Below, piece by piece: positions 38,104-50,415 of a DNA stretch of 64,000 bases. The notes beneath the pieces are model-generated. The model saw only the letters and a program-made list of their open reading frames with translations. It did not search any database and had not been told where the DNA came from. The DNA comes from Shinisaurus crocodilurus (Eukaryota; Chordata; Lepidosauria; Squamata; Shinisauridae): the NCBI GenBank assembly GCA_021292165.1, contig CM037880.1:22904051-22968050 (forward strand), written 5' to 3'. The first letter of the stretch is position 1, and each line of letters starts with the position of its first letter. The translations under genes were made by a program, and so were the position numbers.

Positions 38104-38320
38104 GTTTAGTGCCAGTCATACATACAGTGTGTGTGTATATAATAACACAGTGTTCTCCAACCTTGGGTCCCCAGATGTTTTTGGCCTACAACTCCCAGCA
38201 TGCCCCAGCCAGCTATGCTGGCTGGGGCATGCTGGGAGTTGTAGGCCAAAAACATCTGAGGGCCAAGGTTGGAGAACACTGTAATAACATATCAAAATGT
38301 ACATATGACTGGCACTAAAC
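38104..38320. repeat. 17-bp inverted repeat enclosing a hairpin MITE
   Basis: GTTTAGTGCCAGTCATA at 38104-38120 is exactly complementary to TATGACTGGCACTAAAC at 38304-38320. The MITE at 38148-38281 with its target duplications lies in the loop. Confidence 0.85.
38148..38281. mobile_element. hAT-Charlie-like hairpin MITE, intact (134 bp)
   Basis: Ends CAGTGTTCTCCAACCTTGG and CCAAGGTTGGAGAACACTG; the element is an almost perfect palindrome centred on CCAGCCAGCTATGCTGGCTGG. A perfect 8-bp duplication TAATAACA flanks it (38140-38147, 38282-38289). The CAGTG...CACTG termini and 8-bp target match hAT-Charlie elements. Confidence 0.93.
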
Positions 38321-38869
38321 TTCACATTATATATTGCACATGGAATACGAGGACACTCTACCTATGGCTTAATAATGATTGGAATTGTTATTTTCCATCT
38401 TTGATTATGCTCTATTTTCTGTGAACTTCATGTGAACTACAAGATTGTTTGTTTCTGGTTACTGAGTTTTAAGCTCTACAAACTTGGATGACATAAGGTT
38501 GAGTTGACAGTTTGCTTCTGTTGTTGATGCGCCTTCAAAAATACTTAAGGCCATCAGCTTAAGATGACATGCTTGGGGGGGGAAAACATACTATTACTAG
38601 CTGAGTGAGGAATTGCTGTGCTTTACAAATATAAATTCAGTCACTACAGTGATTTACCAATTATTCATCTTTAATGGAACAGATAAAGAGGAAACCTACA
38701 AAAACACCGCTGGGATATTACACAGGCTTCTGACTTTCTCAATCAGCAGTGGAAATAGCGATTATACAGTTTATATAATTGCAGCAGTAATTTTGACTAA
38801 GTAGTGGGCTAAATCACATTTTATAGCCTCTCAGCAGTAAACAGTGAGAGTGTAAATTTCCTTGCCACA
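38290..38869. other. Intronic DNA, nothing identified
   Basis: No repeat or exon was recognised beyond the inverted repeat noted. Confidence 0.4.
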
Positions 38870-40620
38870 AAGTAAGACTTGATTACTACAATGTGTTGTA
38901 TATGGGGCTGCCTCTGAAGACCTTTTGGAAACTACAGTAATACCTTGGATTACGAGTAACCCGGTGTGCGAGCATTTTGAAAGACGAGCAAAATTTTTTA
39001 AAAATTTTTGACTCGCTGAACGAGCAAGGTCTTGAAAAACGAACACACCGGGTTACTCGCTGCTGGCTCTGGGCGGCTCCACGCTACGTGGAGCCGGCCG
39101 GGAGCCGGCGCAGAGTGAGCGCCCACGACTGGCCTCCGCGGCTCCCTGCCAGGGAGCCAGAAAAGCACTGCCGCCTCCATGCGTGGAGGCGCTCCCACCG
39201 CTCCCCACCTTTTCTTTTCCAGCGGCGGTTCGCCTCTCTGCGGCGAGCCGCCCGCGCTGCCATACCCGGGTCGCATCCTGAAGCGGCTCCCTTTTCTCTT
39301 CTACTATAGGTACAGTATGTGGCTCCCTTTTGTTTTCAAGCGGCGGCTTGCCTCTCAGCAGCGAGCCCCCGCGCTGCCAGCGCCGGTCCCGTCGCATCCG
39401 GAAGTGACGCGACGGGACCGGCGCCAGCAGCGCGGGCAGCTCACAGCGGAGAGGCGAGCCGCCGCTGGAAAAGCGGCTCCCTTTTCTCTTCTAGGTACTG
39501 TATGTGGCTCCCTTTTACGTATTTTCAAGTGGCGGCTCGCCTCTCCACAGCGAGCCCCCGCGCTGCCAGTGCCGGTCCCGTCGCACCCGGAAGTGACGCG
39601 ACGGGACCGGCGCCAGCAGCACGGGCGGCTCACAGAGGAGAGGTGAGCTGCCGCTTGTTTAGAATGGTAGGAAGCAGCGGGAGCGGCTCCACGCATCTCC
39701 CCGGGAGCCGGCAAAGCACTTGCCGGCTCCCTGGCAGGGAGATGCACCTCCTGGGCACTCGGCCGGCCGGCGCAGCAGCGCGAGGCGGTGGGCAAGCCCG
39801 GGCGAGCCTCGCGGGAAGCCCCCGCCTCCTGGACTCTCGGCCGGCTGGCAAAGCAGCGCGAGGCGGTGGGCGAGCCCGGCTGCGCCGCGCCTCGCCTCAT
39901 GGGAAGCCTTCACCTCCTGGACTCTCGGCCGGCCGGCGCAGCAGCGCGAGGTGGCAGCCAAGCCCGGCCGCGCCTCCAGGGAAGGCCCCGTCTCCTGTCC
40001 ACTCCTGGCAGAGTGAGTGGAGGCAGGCGAGGCGCGGCCAGGACCCCGGGAGCCAGCGCATCAAAGCAAGTTTCCCCATTAGAAATAATGGGAACTCCAC
40101 TGATTCATTCCACAACCATTTAATCACTGCTTAAATGGGGCAAAGCAGTGATTAAATGGTTGTGGAACGAATCATCTGAGTTCCCATTATTTCTAATGGG
40201 GAAACTCGCTTTGATATACGAGTATTTTGGATCATGAGCATGGTTCTGGAACGAATTATGCTCGTAATCCAAGGTATTACTGTACAGCTAGTTCAGAATA
40301 CGGTCACTACACTTCTGTAACTGGGCCCAATCCTAGGAAACATATCATGCCAGTTTTGAAACAGCTTCATTGGTTATGGCCCATTTCTGAGCACAAAGGC
40401 CTTTATCGCCTGTGACCTGGGTGACTTTCCCCACATGCCTGTACACTAAGTTCTTCATTGGGTCTTGTCTTCTGAACATTAGATGGGTGGCAACCATGGA
40501 GAGGGCCTTTTTGGCTGAGTTCCCCAATTATGGAATATCTGTCCAGAGAGGCTCACCTGCTGGCCAATGTCATGTCTTTTTAGTGCTAGGCAAAGATCTT
40601 TTAATTTTGTTTGTTGCGTT
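38870..40620 (+). mobile_element. L2-type LINE remnant split by a Tigger-like element
   Basis: The left piece (38870-38934) reads like LDYYNVLYMGLP, and the right piece (40283-40620) continues with a QLVQN-like and then KQLHWLW peptide and a terminal 3' region (GCAACCATGGAGAGGGCC). Together they match the reverse-transcriptase C-terminus copy at 52031-52264. Frames are broken. The TA target lies exactly at the split, so the L2 copy was there first. Confidence 0.75.
38935..40282. mobile_element. Tigger-like element with CpG-island-like cargo (1348 bp)
   Basis: Ends CAGTAATACCTTGGATTACG and CGTAATCCAAGGTATTACTG are exact inverted repeats, flanked by TA (38933-38934, 40283-40284). Inside, 39060-40060 is strongly G+C- and CpG-rich and is made of duplicated blocks: two copies of a unit of about 190 bp (39340-39655), each with a 14-bp perfect hairpin stem GCCGGTCCCGTCGC, then three diverged units of about 95 bp containing ACTCTCGGCCGGC (39730-40000). 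A long hairpin of about 70-bp arms occupies 40057-40217. Several long open frames arise from the absence of stops in G+C-rich DNA and overlap on both strands; none shows a domain. No transposase. Confidence 0.82.
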
Positions 40621-40632
40621 TATGATAAATAA

Positions 40633-41038
40633 CAGTGAAACCTAGCCACCTGATACTTAGTAGGCATACTAAAGGAACCCTAGGGATGTGCACCTTGGAG
40701 TTATTTTGTTTTTAAAACACATTCATTAATTTTAATTTAAATGTTTCTATGTGGTTAAAGCCTGCAATAATATCTTCAGTTACTAGGGGCAAACTTTCCT
40801 AGTGAGCACATAGTAGGCCAAGGACACAGATATACTCCTGCCACCTCCACCCTGCTGTGGGACAGCCCCCCCTCAGGGGAATAGAGTGGACAGATCCCTT
40901 TCTTAGGTGGCTAAGGGGTGCACCGTGGCAGGGACTATGCCTAGGGATACCAGTGGGTGTGCCTGCACTCAGATGGGTGGGGTGGCCACCGTGTGTCAAA
41001 CGCTGACAGCTGTGTAAGTTTGCTTGAAGGTTTCACTG
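40633..41038. mobile_element. Possible TIR element (CAGTGAAACCT ends)
   Basis: CAGTGAAACCT at 40633 and AGGTTTCACTG ending at 41038 are exact 11-bp inverted repeats about 400 bp apart. No convincing target duplication is seen and the interior is unfamiliar. Confidence 0.35.
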
Positions 41039-41977
41039 TATCAAAAGTAAGGGCTATTCCAACATGTGCGAAGTCGGGTCTGTTCGCTAGTAGTCCGTAA
41101 AATGTCAGTAACACAAAATTTCAAAACACAAATAATAAATAATAATAAGAAGAATCAGCAGAGAAAACAAAAAATGTAACTAATAATATCCTTAAAAGTT
41201 TCAGCTACAATAATTTCTACTCAGCCACCTAATATAGCTCAGTTTAGCAGAAAGCCACTGACAAAAGATTTGTTTTAATGCTCTCCTAAGGGCCTGCAAT
41301 AAAGGGACTGGATGCACCCCAAGAGGTGGCAAGGTTGGTCGTTTTCCTAGGATAGGCCAAAGGTCTACCACATCAACAGCATCACCATTCTTCCTTGATA
41401 TGTATGGAACATCCAAGAAGGCCAGATAGGCAGTGTAAGAAGAGAGTTCTGAGTTGGCACACCCTCACCTCACGCATTCCAGGTAAAGAGGTCCCACTAA
41501 AGCTTCCCTTCCAGAGTGTCTACTCCCCCAAATCCTGTAGCTGGTACCAATGCTGTTGGGATCCTAGCTGCAATGGCACGCGTTATACCACATAGCAGCT
41601 AGAATGTGTTATCCATGTTGACATTTGTGCGAATGATGTAAGCAATCAGGATTCCCCTTTTCACCGTTTGGTTTTTCTTGTTAATGTTCATCGTGGGTAG
41701 GTACATGTCTTGTGCCTCGATTCTTATTTGATTATGCTGAGAATGTGCATGTGGCGCAACAGATGAAGCAGAGCGCTTAAGTATACCCCCAAGTAGTTTA
41801 TTATGAATATGAACAGAATGGAGATGTTGATTGTCTTTGATTATTTTTAATGAAGGATATTATAATATGACGGGCTTTACGGAAACCTAGCAAACGTGCT
41901 TTCTTTTCAGCTAACAGGCAGCAGTTATTTCACCAATTACCATCATTAGATTAAAATTTCCTTGTGGGCGCGTTAAT

Positions 41978-41978
<1 letters not shown>
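41039..41978. other. Intronic DNA, nothing identified
   Basis: No exon or repeat was recognised. Confidence 0.4.

Positions 41979-42014
<36 letters not shown>
41979..42014 (+). repeat. (CA)n microsatellite
   Basis: About 18 CA units. Confidence 0.95.
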
Positions 42015-42016
<2 letters not shown>

Positions 42017-44168
42017 CGAATGCCATCATCATGAAATTCTCCTCTTATTTAGCCAGTCTATTTAGAATAATGATTTAGAGTGTGCAAATTGCCCCTGTTA
42101 AGATATAAAAGGACGAGACATTGGAAGAGAGAAACCTTCCTTATTAAAGCTGTTCTTTTTGCCAGCTGCATGAACTATGCCATCTAAAATGACAAAGTGG
42201 GATGGTCCTATAGTAATTGTACTTGCTTCCGTTATGATTTCTTAATATTTATTGCCATTTTGGCATTTTCAAATAACCTGATCTTTCATAGGAATTAGCT
42301 GTTTAATAAAGTCAGAAGAGAAGGTCAGTAATATGCTTCTGTCAGTGCAGAATGTTTGTTGGCTTTTTCTAAATGGAAATTGATATCTATTTATCTTTTG
42401 TTAAAGGTCGGACCTTGTACGTCTAGCATACAGATTTAAGGGTTATTGCTGATGTTCTAATATTACTGAAGGGTTGCATTTCAGTCAGTCTTTGTAGTTC
42501 ATATAAACTTCAGGCTACATTCCTGCAGTGGGTTTCATGCACACAAGGGCCCCTTAATTTATTACGATTAATAGACCTACATTGTAGCATAGACCTACAT
42601 TGTAGCATACGAAATGCAATGAGATTGTTTCCCTATGTTTGCTGCCTATAGTGGTCCAGTGCAAACATGTTCCCGATATCCTTCCTAACCATGGTTAGGA
42701 GAAGGAGAGTGTGTCGTTGGCTCTTGGGTTCCCTTCCAGTCTCTTCTCCCATGAAAATTACCCTCTCCCAGTCGTGGTTTCCTTTAACCACAGTGTAGTG
42801 TTACGTCTGCATTACCACTAAGCAGATTTTCCTTCTTAGTAAGGGTTTGAAGTGGGTTTGCACACCTTGGTTACTAGCATCAACCATATTGAAAGGCTCT
42901 GCAACTTAGTGCTGCAAAGTAGTTAAAGCAAAGCTTGGAAGAGACCTGGCAATGTACAAGAGGGCAAGGTGCGTGTCATGTCCACATTATGCTCCTCATC
43001 TCTTCAGCATGGTGAGAAGTTTGGAAAAATGTACTCTACTGTACCATTGTCTCCCAATAGCCTCCGCCCATCCACAGTTTGATAGACAGCAGAACTCTGG
43101 AAACTGGCCTCTCATCTCTCATAGAGGCTGCTCACACTTCTCCTCCATATTCCATATGACCTCTTAAGGACAAACCAGGCATTACTTAAAATGCAAGTCT
43201 AACAGCGATGTCTCCCCCCCCCCCATTTTTATGCTATAGTAGGCCCCTGATCTGGATTGGGACCCTAGTGTGAAAGATCGGGGCGGTTTTAAGGTCTGGA
43301 TTGGGCTCCCTGCACCTAGTCTAGAGTAAAAATGAAAAAGGAGAGCTGCAAGACACACATTTAAAGTAATGTCTGCTTTGGCCCTTGCTGCAGTGTTGGG
43401 ATGGCTGGTAGAAATGTAGAACTACAACACCCATTGTATTGAAGCAGCAGTGGCTAATAATTTCCTCAGTAAACTGGTTAAAGAATAGAGGGCCGCTTGT
43501 CACTGAATACCTTGCAGGCCTGGAGGACATGTCCTTTGCTGGAGATCATACAAGATGGCCCACATTCTCTCAACTGCTTCAGCAAAGAGGCACTGCAGAT
43601 ACTTTGTGTAATTATGTTGATTGCATTTGCAGCTGCAGTAATTTCATTCTCAAATGACCAGTTCAAGTTTCTAACTGGTCATTTCCACAGGCAATTACTG
43701 TGATTGTGTGTGTGCGATTCTAGAGGTGCAGCTCTCCAATATAAAAGGATCATAAAATCACATCATCTTAGGACTCTCAAAAAGGGTGTAATTAAAACAA
43801 AAACAAACTTAGTCTTGATCTGTGTGACAGTACAATGCTTACTTTCTCTCCGCCCCCTCAATAGTTTTTTGTGTATAATGGACTCCTAATGAAGCACGCC
43901 ACACTGTAGTATTTCTGTTTGATGAACAATTCACTAAATCAGAGCTGAATGACACCTTATTGGGAAAAACAGCAAGAATCCAAATGGGCCGATAATCATC
44001 AACTTTTCCTTACTGTCATTGCTCTATTTTTGTCATTCCTATATTCCTGCCCCCCCCCCCGAGCTTTCTACACTTCTTATACAGCAGATTAAAAGCCTTC
44101 TGGTTGGTGGATGAGAATTCAAAGATGATGGATCCTTAATTATTCTATAGGTCCCACTAAAATAGGCG
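42015..44168. other. Intronic DNA, little identified
   Basis: A 19-bp tandem duplication (ATAGACCTACATTGTAGC twice) lies at about 42571-42609. A segment at 43236-43300 resembles 13850-13900. The part 42100-42420 is AT-rich and free of transposon signatures. The remainder is unidentified. Confidence 0.4.
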
Positions 44169-44305
44169 GTAGGGGGCAACCTGTGGCCCTCCAGATGTTG
44201 TTGGACTGTAACTCCCATGATCCCTCACTATTGGCTATGCAGGCTAGGGCTGATGGGAGTTGCAGTGCAACAACATCTGGAGAGCCAGAAGTTGCCCAAC
44301 CCTGC
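44169..44305. mobile_element. hAT-like hairpin MITE
   Basis: GGGGCAACCTGTGGCCCTCC and CCAGATGTTGTTGGACTG pair with CAACAACATCTGGAGAGCCA and GTTGCCCAACCC. The CTCCAGATGTTGTTGGAC phrase is the same as in the MITE that hosts the CR1 at 62492. Confidence 0.75.
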
Positions 44306-47160
44306 TCATGACGGGGGCAAATAAGCCCTGCGCACGCACACCCAGGGTTTATTTGCCTACAAGCTCCTGTTAGAATTTTGAGAATCCTGAGTTCATTTTT
44401 AAAGTAAAATGATACATAAGAGAAGTAGTTGGGATGTGCTGGGGAAAAATTGACCTTGATAACTATGTCGTCCATCTCTGATCCAAGTACTGCCAAAGAG
44501 AGATGATGTCGTAGCCGTGTAACATTGGTCTAACCTAGTTTTTTTAAAAATAATTTAAAAAATCGAGGTCCTAGCAGTCAGTCATGTTCCATCACACTGT
44601 AGGGCAGAGCTGAAGAAGCTGGTGCTCCAGATGTTGTTGGATTCCATCTCTAATCAGCAGCAGTTAGCATGGCCAAAGGTCAGGGATGATGGCAGTTGTA
44701 GGCCGTTAACATATGGATTCTCCACTTCTACTGTAGTGTAACCCTGAAACAGAACCCAGAGGAAGCTTGTTCAGAGAAGGGCTGGCTTGGTTCTTGGTAG
44801 CAAAGTAAACAGACTGAGATCTGGAACCAGTGTGTGTGTGTGTGTGTGTGTGTGTATCTGTGTCTTGGGTGGGGTGACCTGTTTTAACTCCAGGCTGCTG
44901 GGATCACCAGGAGCAGAGGGGTGGGGTAGCCTACCTGCTTAGTGTCTCTTGAGTGCAAACTTTTACTTTCTTCCATATAACTGAGTGGATGTTGGCTATC
45001 CATTCCTATGGGTTATTTGTATAGGCATCAAACATGGATGTGGCACCATCGTAAGGAGAATATTATTTATTTGTTTCCGAAAATAAATAAATCATAAGGA
45101 GAATATTAACTTCCATATTTGAAGACTGAAAACACCACCACCACATGGGTGCAAAAAGTGCCTCCATTACAGTTATTATCTAAGGGAGTAGTATTGGTTT
45201 TTTAAAAATGTGTACGCATTCCTTTGCATGTTGAAATCTTAAGTAGAGTTGAGGTAAAAAAAAAAAATATCACTTGAGTTTTACTCCGTCCTAATATAAG
45301 CTTTTTTCTCCACAATTATCTGCAAACTTCCAGCAGTTTTTAACTTCTGTATGCTTCATTTTTGGGTTCAGAAGTAAAACCCCACTGAAATGAGTCTAGT
45401 CTTTTAAAGTTTTTGAAATACTGTTCATTTTTCTACAAACTTGCCCCATTGGGTGATACTTTGAGAGTTTTCACTGCTAGAAATGGAGTATGTGGATGTG
45501 CATATGTGTGTGTGAATATTAATGAAACCTTTAGTCAACAGAAACTCATGTTGGAACCTGATTAATGTTCCGTGATCAGAGTCCAGGCTAACATCTCTCC
45601 ATAATAGTTACGTTTGATCCAAATACCAGAAAAAAAGGGAACATGGATGGTCAAGGAATTACTTGGTGTTAAGCAATCAATACAGTCCTCTCACCATGTT
45701 GGGAGCCAACACTCTCTTCTCTTGGAGGTCGCAGCACAGAAAGAAAGAACAAAATTAATTACGGTAGACACAAAGCTGCAAAGAACATTAATTGCAAAAA
45801 TGTGTCACTTTTTATTGTTCGCGAGCACTTAAGTCAAAAGAAAATGAGAACTTGGATGGATTCCAGCTTGCCCCACATGCAGACACCGAGAGATGATAAT
45901 CAGTTAATGGATGAGGACTGTCCAAAGTTCCTTTCTGGCATTAGCACGGTGGTTGTTCACGTGAACAGGAGGAGGATCTTTGGTGCCCTTTCAGTGAGCA
46001 TCCGGTTTTCAAAATTGATTGGCATCTGAGCAGCAACAAACACTGTACACACTGCCTGACTCTAAAGCTGAGCTACTGATTTGGAAATATCAAGTGGAAT
46101 GTATAGGAACAGAACAGACTCAGATTAGATGGCCTTCTGGTTCATTCCAACTCAATTATTATTTATTTATTTAGTAATTGTATATCCTGCCTTTCTTCCT
46201 TTATGGTTTCCTAGGTGGTCTTCTATCTAGGCACTGACCAGACTCAGAGCTGCTTATCTTCAGTAAGATGGCTGCATCATGTGCCCTCAGACCATACTCT
46301 GGGTCTATGGATTTTTTTTAATGAAGTCTGTAACTTACTTAAATTAAAACCTTTTGCAGAATTTACAGAATGCATGCGTTTCAAGCTAAAGATGGCAACT
46401 CACCTCATCAGTACTGCCGTAGGATGAAAGATATCCAGTTCCAGCTTAAAACACATTACAGTCCCAGCTCCAGGTGTTTGAGGGCCTTTGGGCAAGACAC
46501 TCTCAATGGGGCCCCTCCCTCAGTGAGTCTACCTTCTCTCCACCATTGCCACCAGCTTCTATTGTTCCTCATTCTCTTTCTCATCATCGCTACCACTTGG
46601 TTGCTTGACAGAGAGCTAGGGAGCAAGTAGGCAGTGGCATCTACTGCTCCTCTTTCTTAGCACCGCTGTTGTCTGGGCTGTAGCTGAACAAACAGGTGCC
46701 AGTGGTGTACTGCATCAAAACTTGGGTGTTGTGCCTCCGTTTGGAAGACATGGGGCAGCTGTGCCAGAGTGTGTTTGGGGTGGGGCCAGGCACGTGTCAT
46801 CTGCACCCTGGCCCAACTGTGCTGCCTTGCTAATCAGTGCCTGTTTAAAAGACAGGCCCCAAACACACTTCGGATGCTGGAAGCAATTGTCATTGCGACT
46901 CGACCATAGCCAGATACTCCTGCCAGCCCCCGGACCGAGACTCGTGCTTCCTTGACTTCGGAACACCCCTGACCACACTTCAGCCTGCTCCTACACTGCT
47001 TCGTTCTATTTTGGTTTTGGATAGATCTCTTGGCTTTCAACCTTGGACTGTGTTAACGACAACGGTTTATCTGTGGACCGGACTGATTTACGACATTGGG
47101 AACTCTATGTAGAGTTAATGACATGTGAAAGACCTGTCCTCTACAAACTTGTATAATTTA
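44306..47160. other. Intronic DNA, mostly unidentified
   Basis: Contains (TG)n at 44830-44855, a decayed hairpin-MITE-like segment at about 44600-44720 (GCTCCAGATGTTGTTGGATT), and a small L2-tail-like piece near 46155-46210. The rest shows no exon or element. Confidence 0.4.
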
Positions 47161-47294
47161 GGGAGCAATCCTATGTATGTTTAGATAGAAAAAAGTCCCG
47201 CAACTCCCAGCATTCCCCAGCCAGGCTGGCTGGCTGAGGAATGCTGGGAATTGTAGGACTTATTTCTGTCTAAACATGCATAGGATTGCACCCG
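47161..47294. mobile_element. Harbinger-like palindromic MITE
   Basis: GAGCAATCCTATGTATGTTT and AAACATGCATAGGATTGCAC are inverted repeats, with GGCTGGCTGG at the centre. The flanking triplets are TTA and GTA, so the target duplication is imperfect. Confidence 0.75.
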
Positions 47295-47411
47295 TAACCT
47301 TATAAGCTGATACTCTGAATGTCAGGTGTACAAATCAAAGATCTGGCAAGTACCTGGAGCAGGTAGGCAGGCAAGAGCAGTCAGGTAGTGGCAGACATGT
47401 TGGTAGCCGGG

Positions 47412-47735
47412 GGGAAGGGCTGTAGCTCAGCCACAGAGCTCATGTCTCTGGTTCATCCCCTGGTACCTCGAGGGCAGGGAAAGATTCTTGCCTGAAACCC
47501 TGGAGAACTGCTGCCAGCTAGTGTAGACCAGTGGTTCCCAACCTTGGGTCCCCAGATGTTGCTGGACTATAGCTCCCAGCATCCCTTGCCATTAGCCATG
47601 CTGGCTGGGTATGCTGGGAGCTGTAGGCCAGCAACATCTGGGGACCCAAGGTTGGGAACCACTGGTGTAGATAATACTGGGCTAGGTGGACCAATGGCCT
47701 GACTCAGTAATAAAGCAGCTTCCAACAGGACATCC
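47412..47735 (+). mobile_element. tRNA-type SINE, split by a MITE
   Basis: The head GGGCTGTAGCTCAGCCACAG, B-box-like GGTTCATCCCC, body GATTCTTGCCTGAAACCCTG and tail GGGCTAGGTGGACCAATGGC / CTGACTCAGTAATAAAGCAG belong to the same SINE family as 9048 and 28235. The MITE at 47529-47664 splits it at GTGTAGAC. Bases 47449-47642 are repeated exactly at 50222-50415. Confidence 0.8.
47529..47664. mobile_element. hAT-Charlie-like hairpin MITE inside the SINE (136 bp)
   Basis: Ends CAGTGGTTCCCAACCTTGGG and CCCAAGGTTGGGAACCACTG are exact inverted repeats. Flanks GTGTAGAC (47521-47528) and GTGTAGAT (47665-47672) agree at 7 of 8 positions, and removing one copy restores the SINE. Confidence 0.92.
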
Positions 47736-47779
47736 TGTTGGCCTCTGCATCCAGTGATGAATTAGAATAAGGCAGACTT

Positions 47780-47998
47780 CCCCAAATATGTATTTGTTCC
47801 TTGATTAGCTTCCACCGGGCATTAAAAACATGGCTTTTCAGGTGGGAATATGGGGTGGGTTAGGATTTTTAATTGTGTTTTATACTGTGTGTTGTCCCCC
47901 CTGTATTTTATTGCATTGTACATCACTCAGAGTGGCCGGATGTCTGGCCAGATGGGTGATTCATAAATATAATAAATAAATAAAATAAATAAATAAAG
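47780..47998 (+). mobile_element. L2-type LINE 3' end
   Basis: AACATGGCTTTTCAGGTGGG, then a TTTTAATTGTGTTTTATA region and a final ATTCATAAATATAATAAAT with (AAAT)n tail, fit an L2-type end. Confidence 0.5.
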
Positions 47999-48000
47999 AT

Positions 48001-48118
48001 GATGAGCATAACCAAAACAGCTTCAGGTCCATTGATGTACAGGCAATCCGCTATGGTCAAAGGTGATGAGCATAAGCAAAACAGCTTCAGGTCCATTGAT
48101 GGATAGGCAGTCTACCGA
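48001..48118 (+). repeat. Tandem duplication (period about 63 bp)
   Basis: GATGAGCATAACCAAAACAG with CTTCAGGTCCATTGATG repeats at about 48064 (GATGAGCATAAGCAAAACAG), with a few differences. Confidence 0.85.
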
Positions 48119-49649
<1,531 letters not shown>

Positions 49650-50221
49650 AGTATAACTAATAATAGCTGGGATGTTCACCGCAGCTGAAAAGGATATTGT
49701 AGAGCTGGAAAAAGTGCAGAAAAGGGCAAGTGAAATGATAAGCTCCCCTATGAGGAAAGGTTACAACACCTGGGATTGTTTAGCTTAGAAAAGAGCTGAG
49801 TAAGGGGAGACATGATAGAGGTGTACAGAATTGTGCATGGTGTGGAGAAAGTGGATAGGAAGACATTTCCCCCCCTCATAATACTAGAACTCGGGGTCAT
49901 CCCATGAAACTGACTGGTGGAAGATTCAGAACAGATAAAAGGAAGTACTTCTTCACACAGCATATAGTTAAACTATGAAATTCACTTGCACAAAATGTAG
50001 TGATGGCCACCAATTTGGAGAGCTTTAAAAGGGATTGGACAGCTTCATGGAGGATAAGGCCATCAATGGCTACTAGCTACCTTCAGTATCAGAGGCAGTA
50101 TGCCTATGCACCCTAGTTGCTGGGGAACATGGGCATGAGGGTGCTGTTGTGCTCATGTCCTGCTTGTGGGTTTCTCGTGGGTAGCTGGTTGTCCACTGTG
50201 GGAACAGAATGCTGGACGAAA
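49650..50221 (+). mobile_element. LINE (CR1/L2 clade) 3' end, tail replaced
   Basis: Same sequence family as 2606-3103: TTGTTTAGCTTAGAAAAGAG, AGGTGTACAGAATTGTGCAT, AGGAAGTACTTCTTCACACA and CATCAATGGCTACTAGC are in the same order. The 3' tail stops at GCTGGACGAAATGG, where the duplicated block at 50222 begins, and the usual GACCCTTGGTCTGACC end is missing. Confidence 0.8.
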
Positions 50222-50415
50222 TGGTTCATCCCCTGGTACCTCGAGGGCAGGGAAAGATTCTTGCCTGAAACCCTGGAGAACTGCTGCCAGCTAGTGTAGA
50301 CCAGTGGTTCCCAACCTTGGGTCCCCAGATGTTGCTGGACTATAGCTCCCAGCATCCCTTGCCATTAGCCATGCTGGCTGGGTATGCTGGGAGCTGTAGG
50401 CCAGCAACATCTGGG
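50222..50415 (+). repeat. Exact 194-bp duplication of 47449-47642
   Basis: All 194 bases are identical to 47449-47642, at a constant offset of 2773, and the match ends sharply on both sides. It contains half of the tRNA-type SINE and all but about 22 bp of the hairpin MITE inside it, so it was copied after that MITE had inserted. It directly abuts a truncated LINE. Confidence 0.97.

Noticed and set aside
39319..40134. 271-codon open frame and several overlapping frames in CpG-rich DNA
   Set aside because: They overlap on both strands, follow the tandem repeat units of a Tigger-like element and show no domain. Stop codons are rare simply because the DNA is GC-rich.
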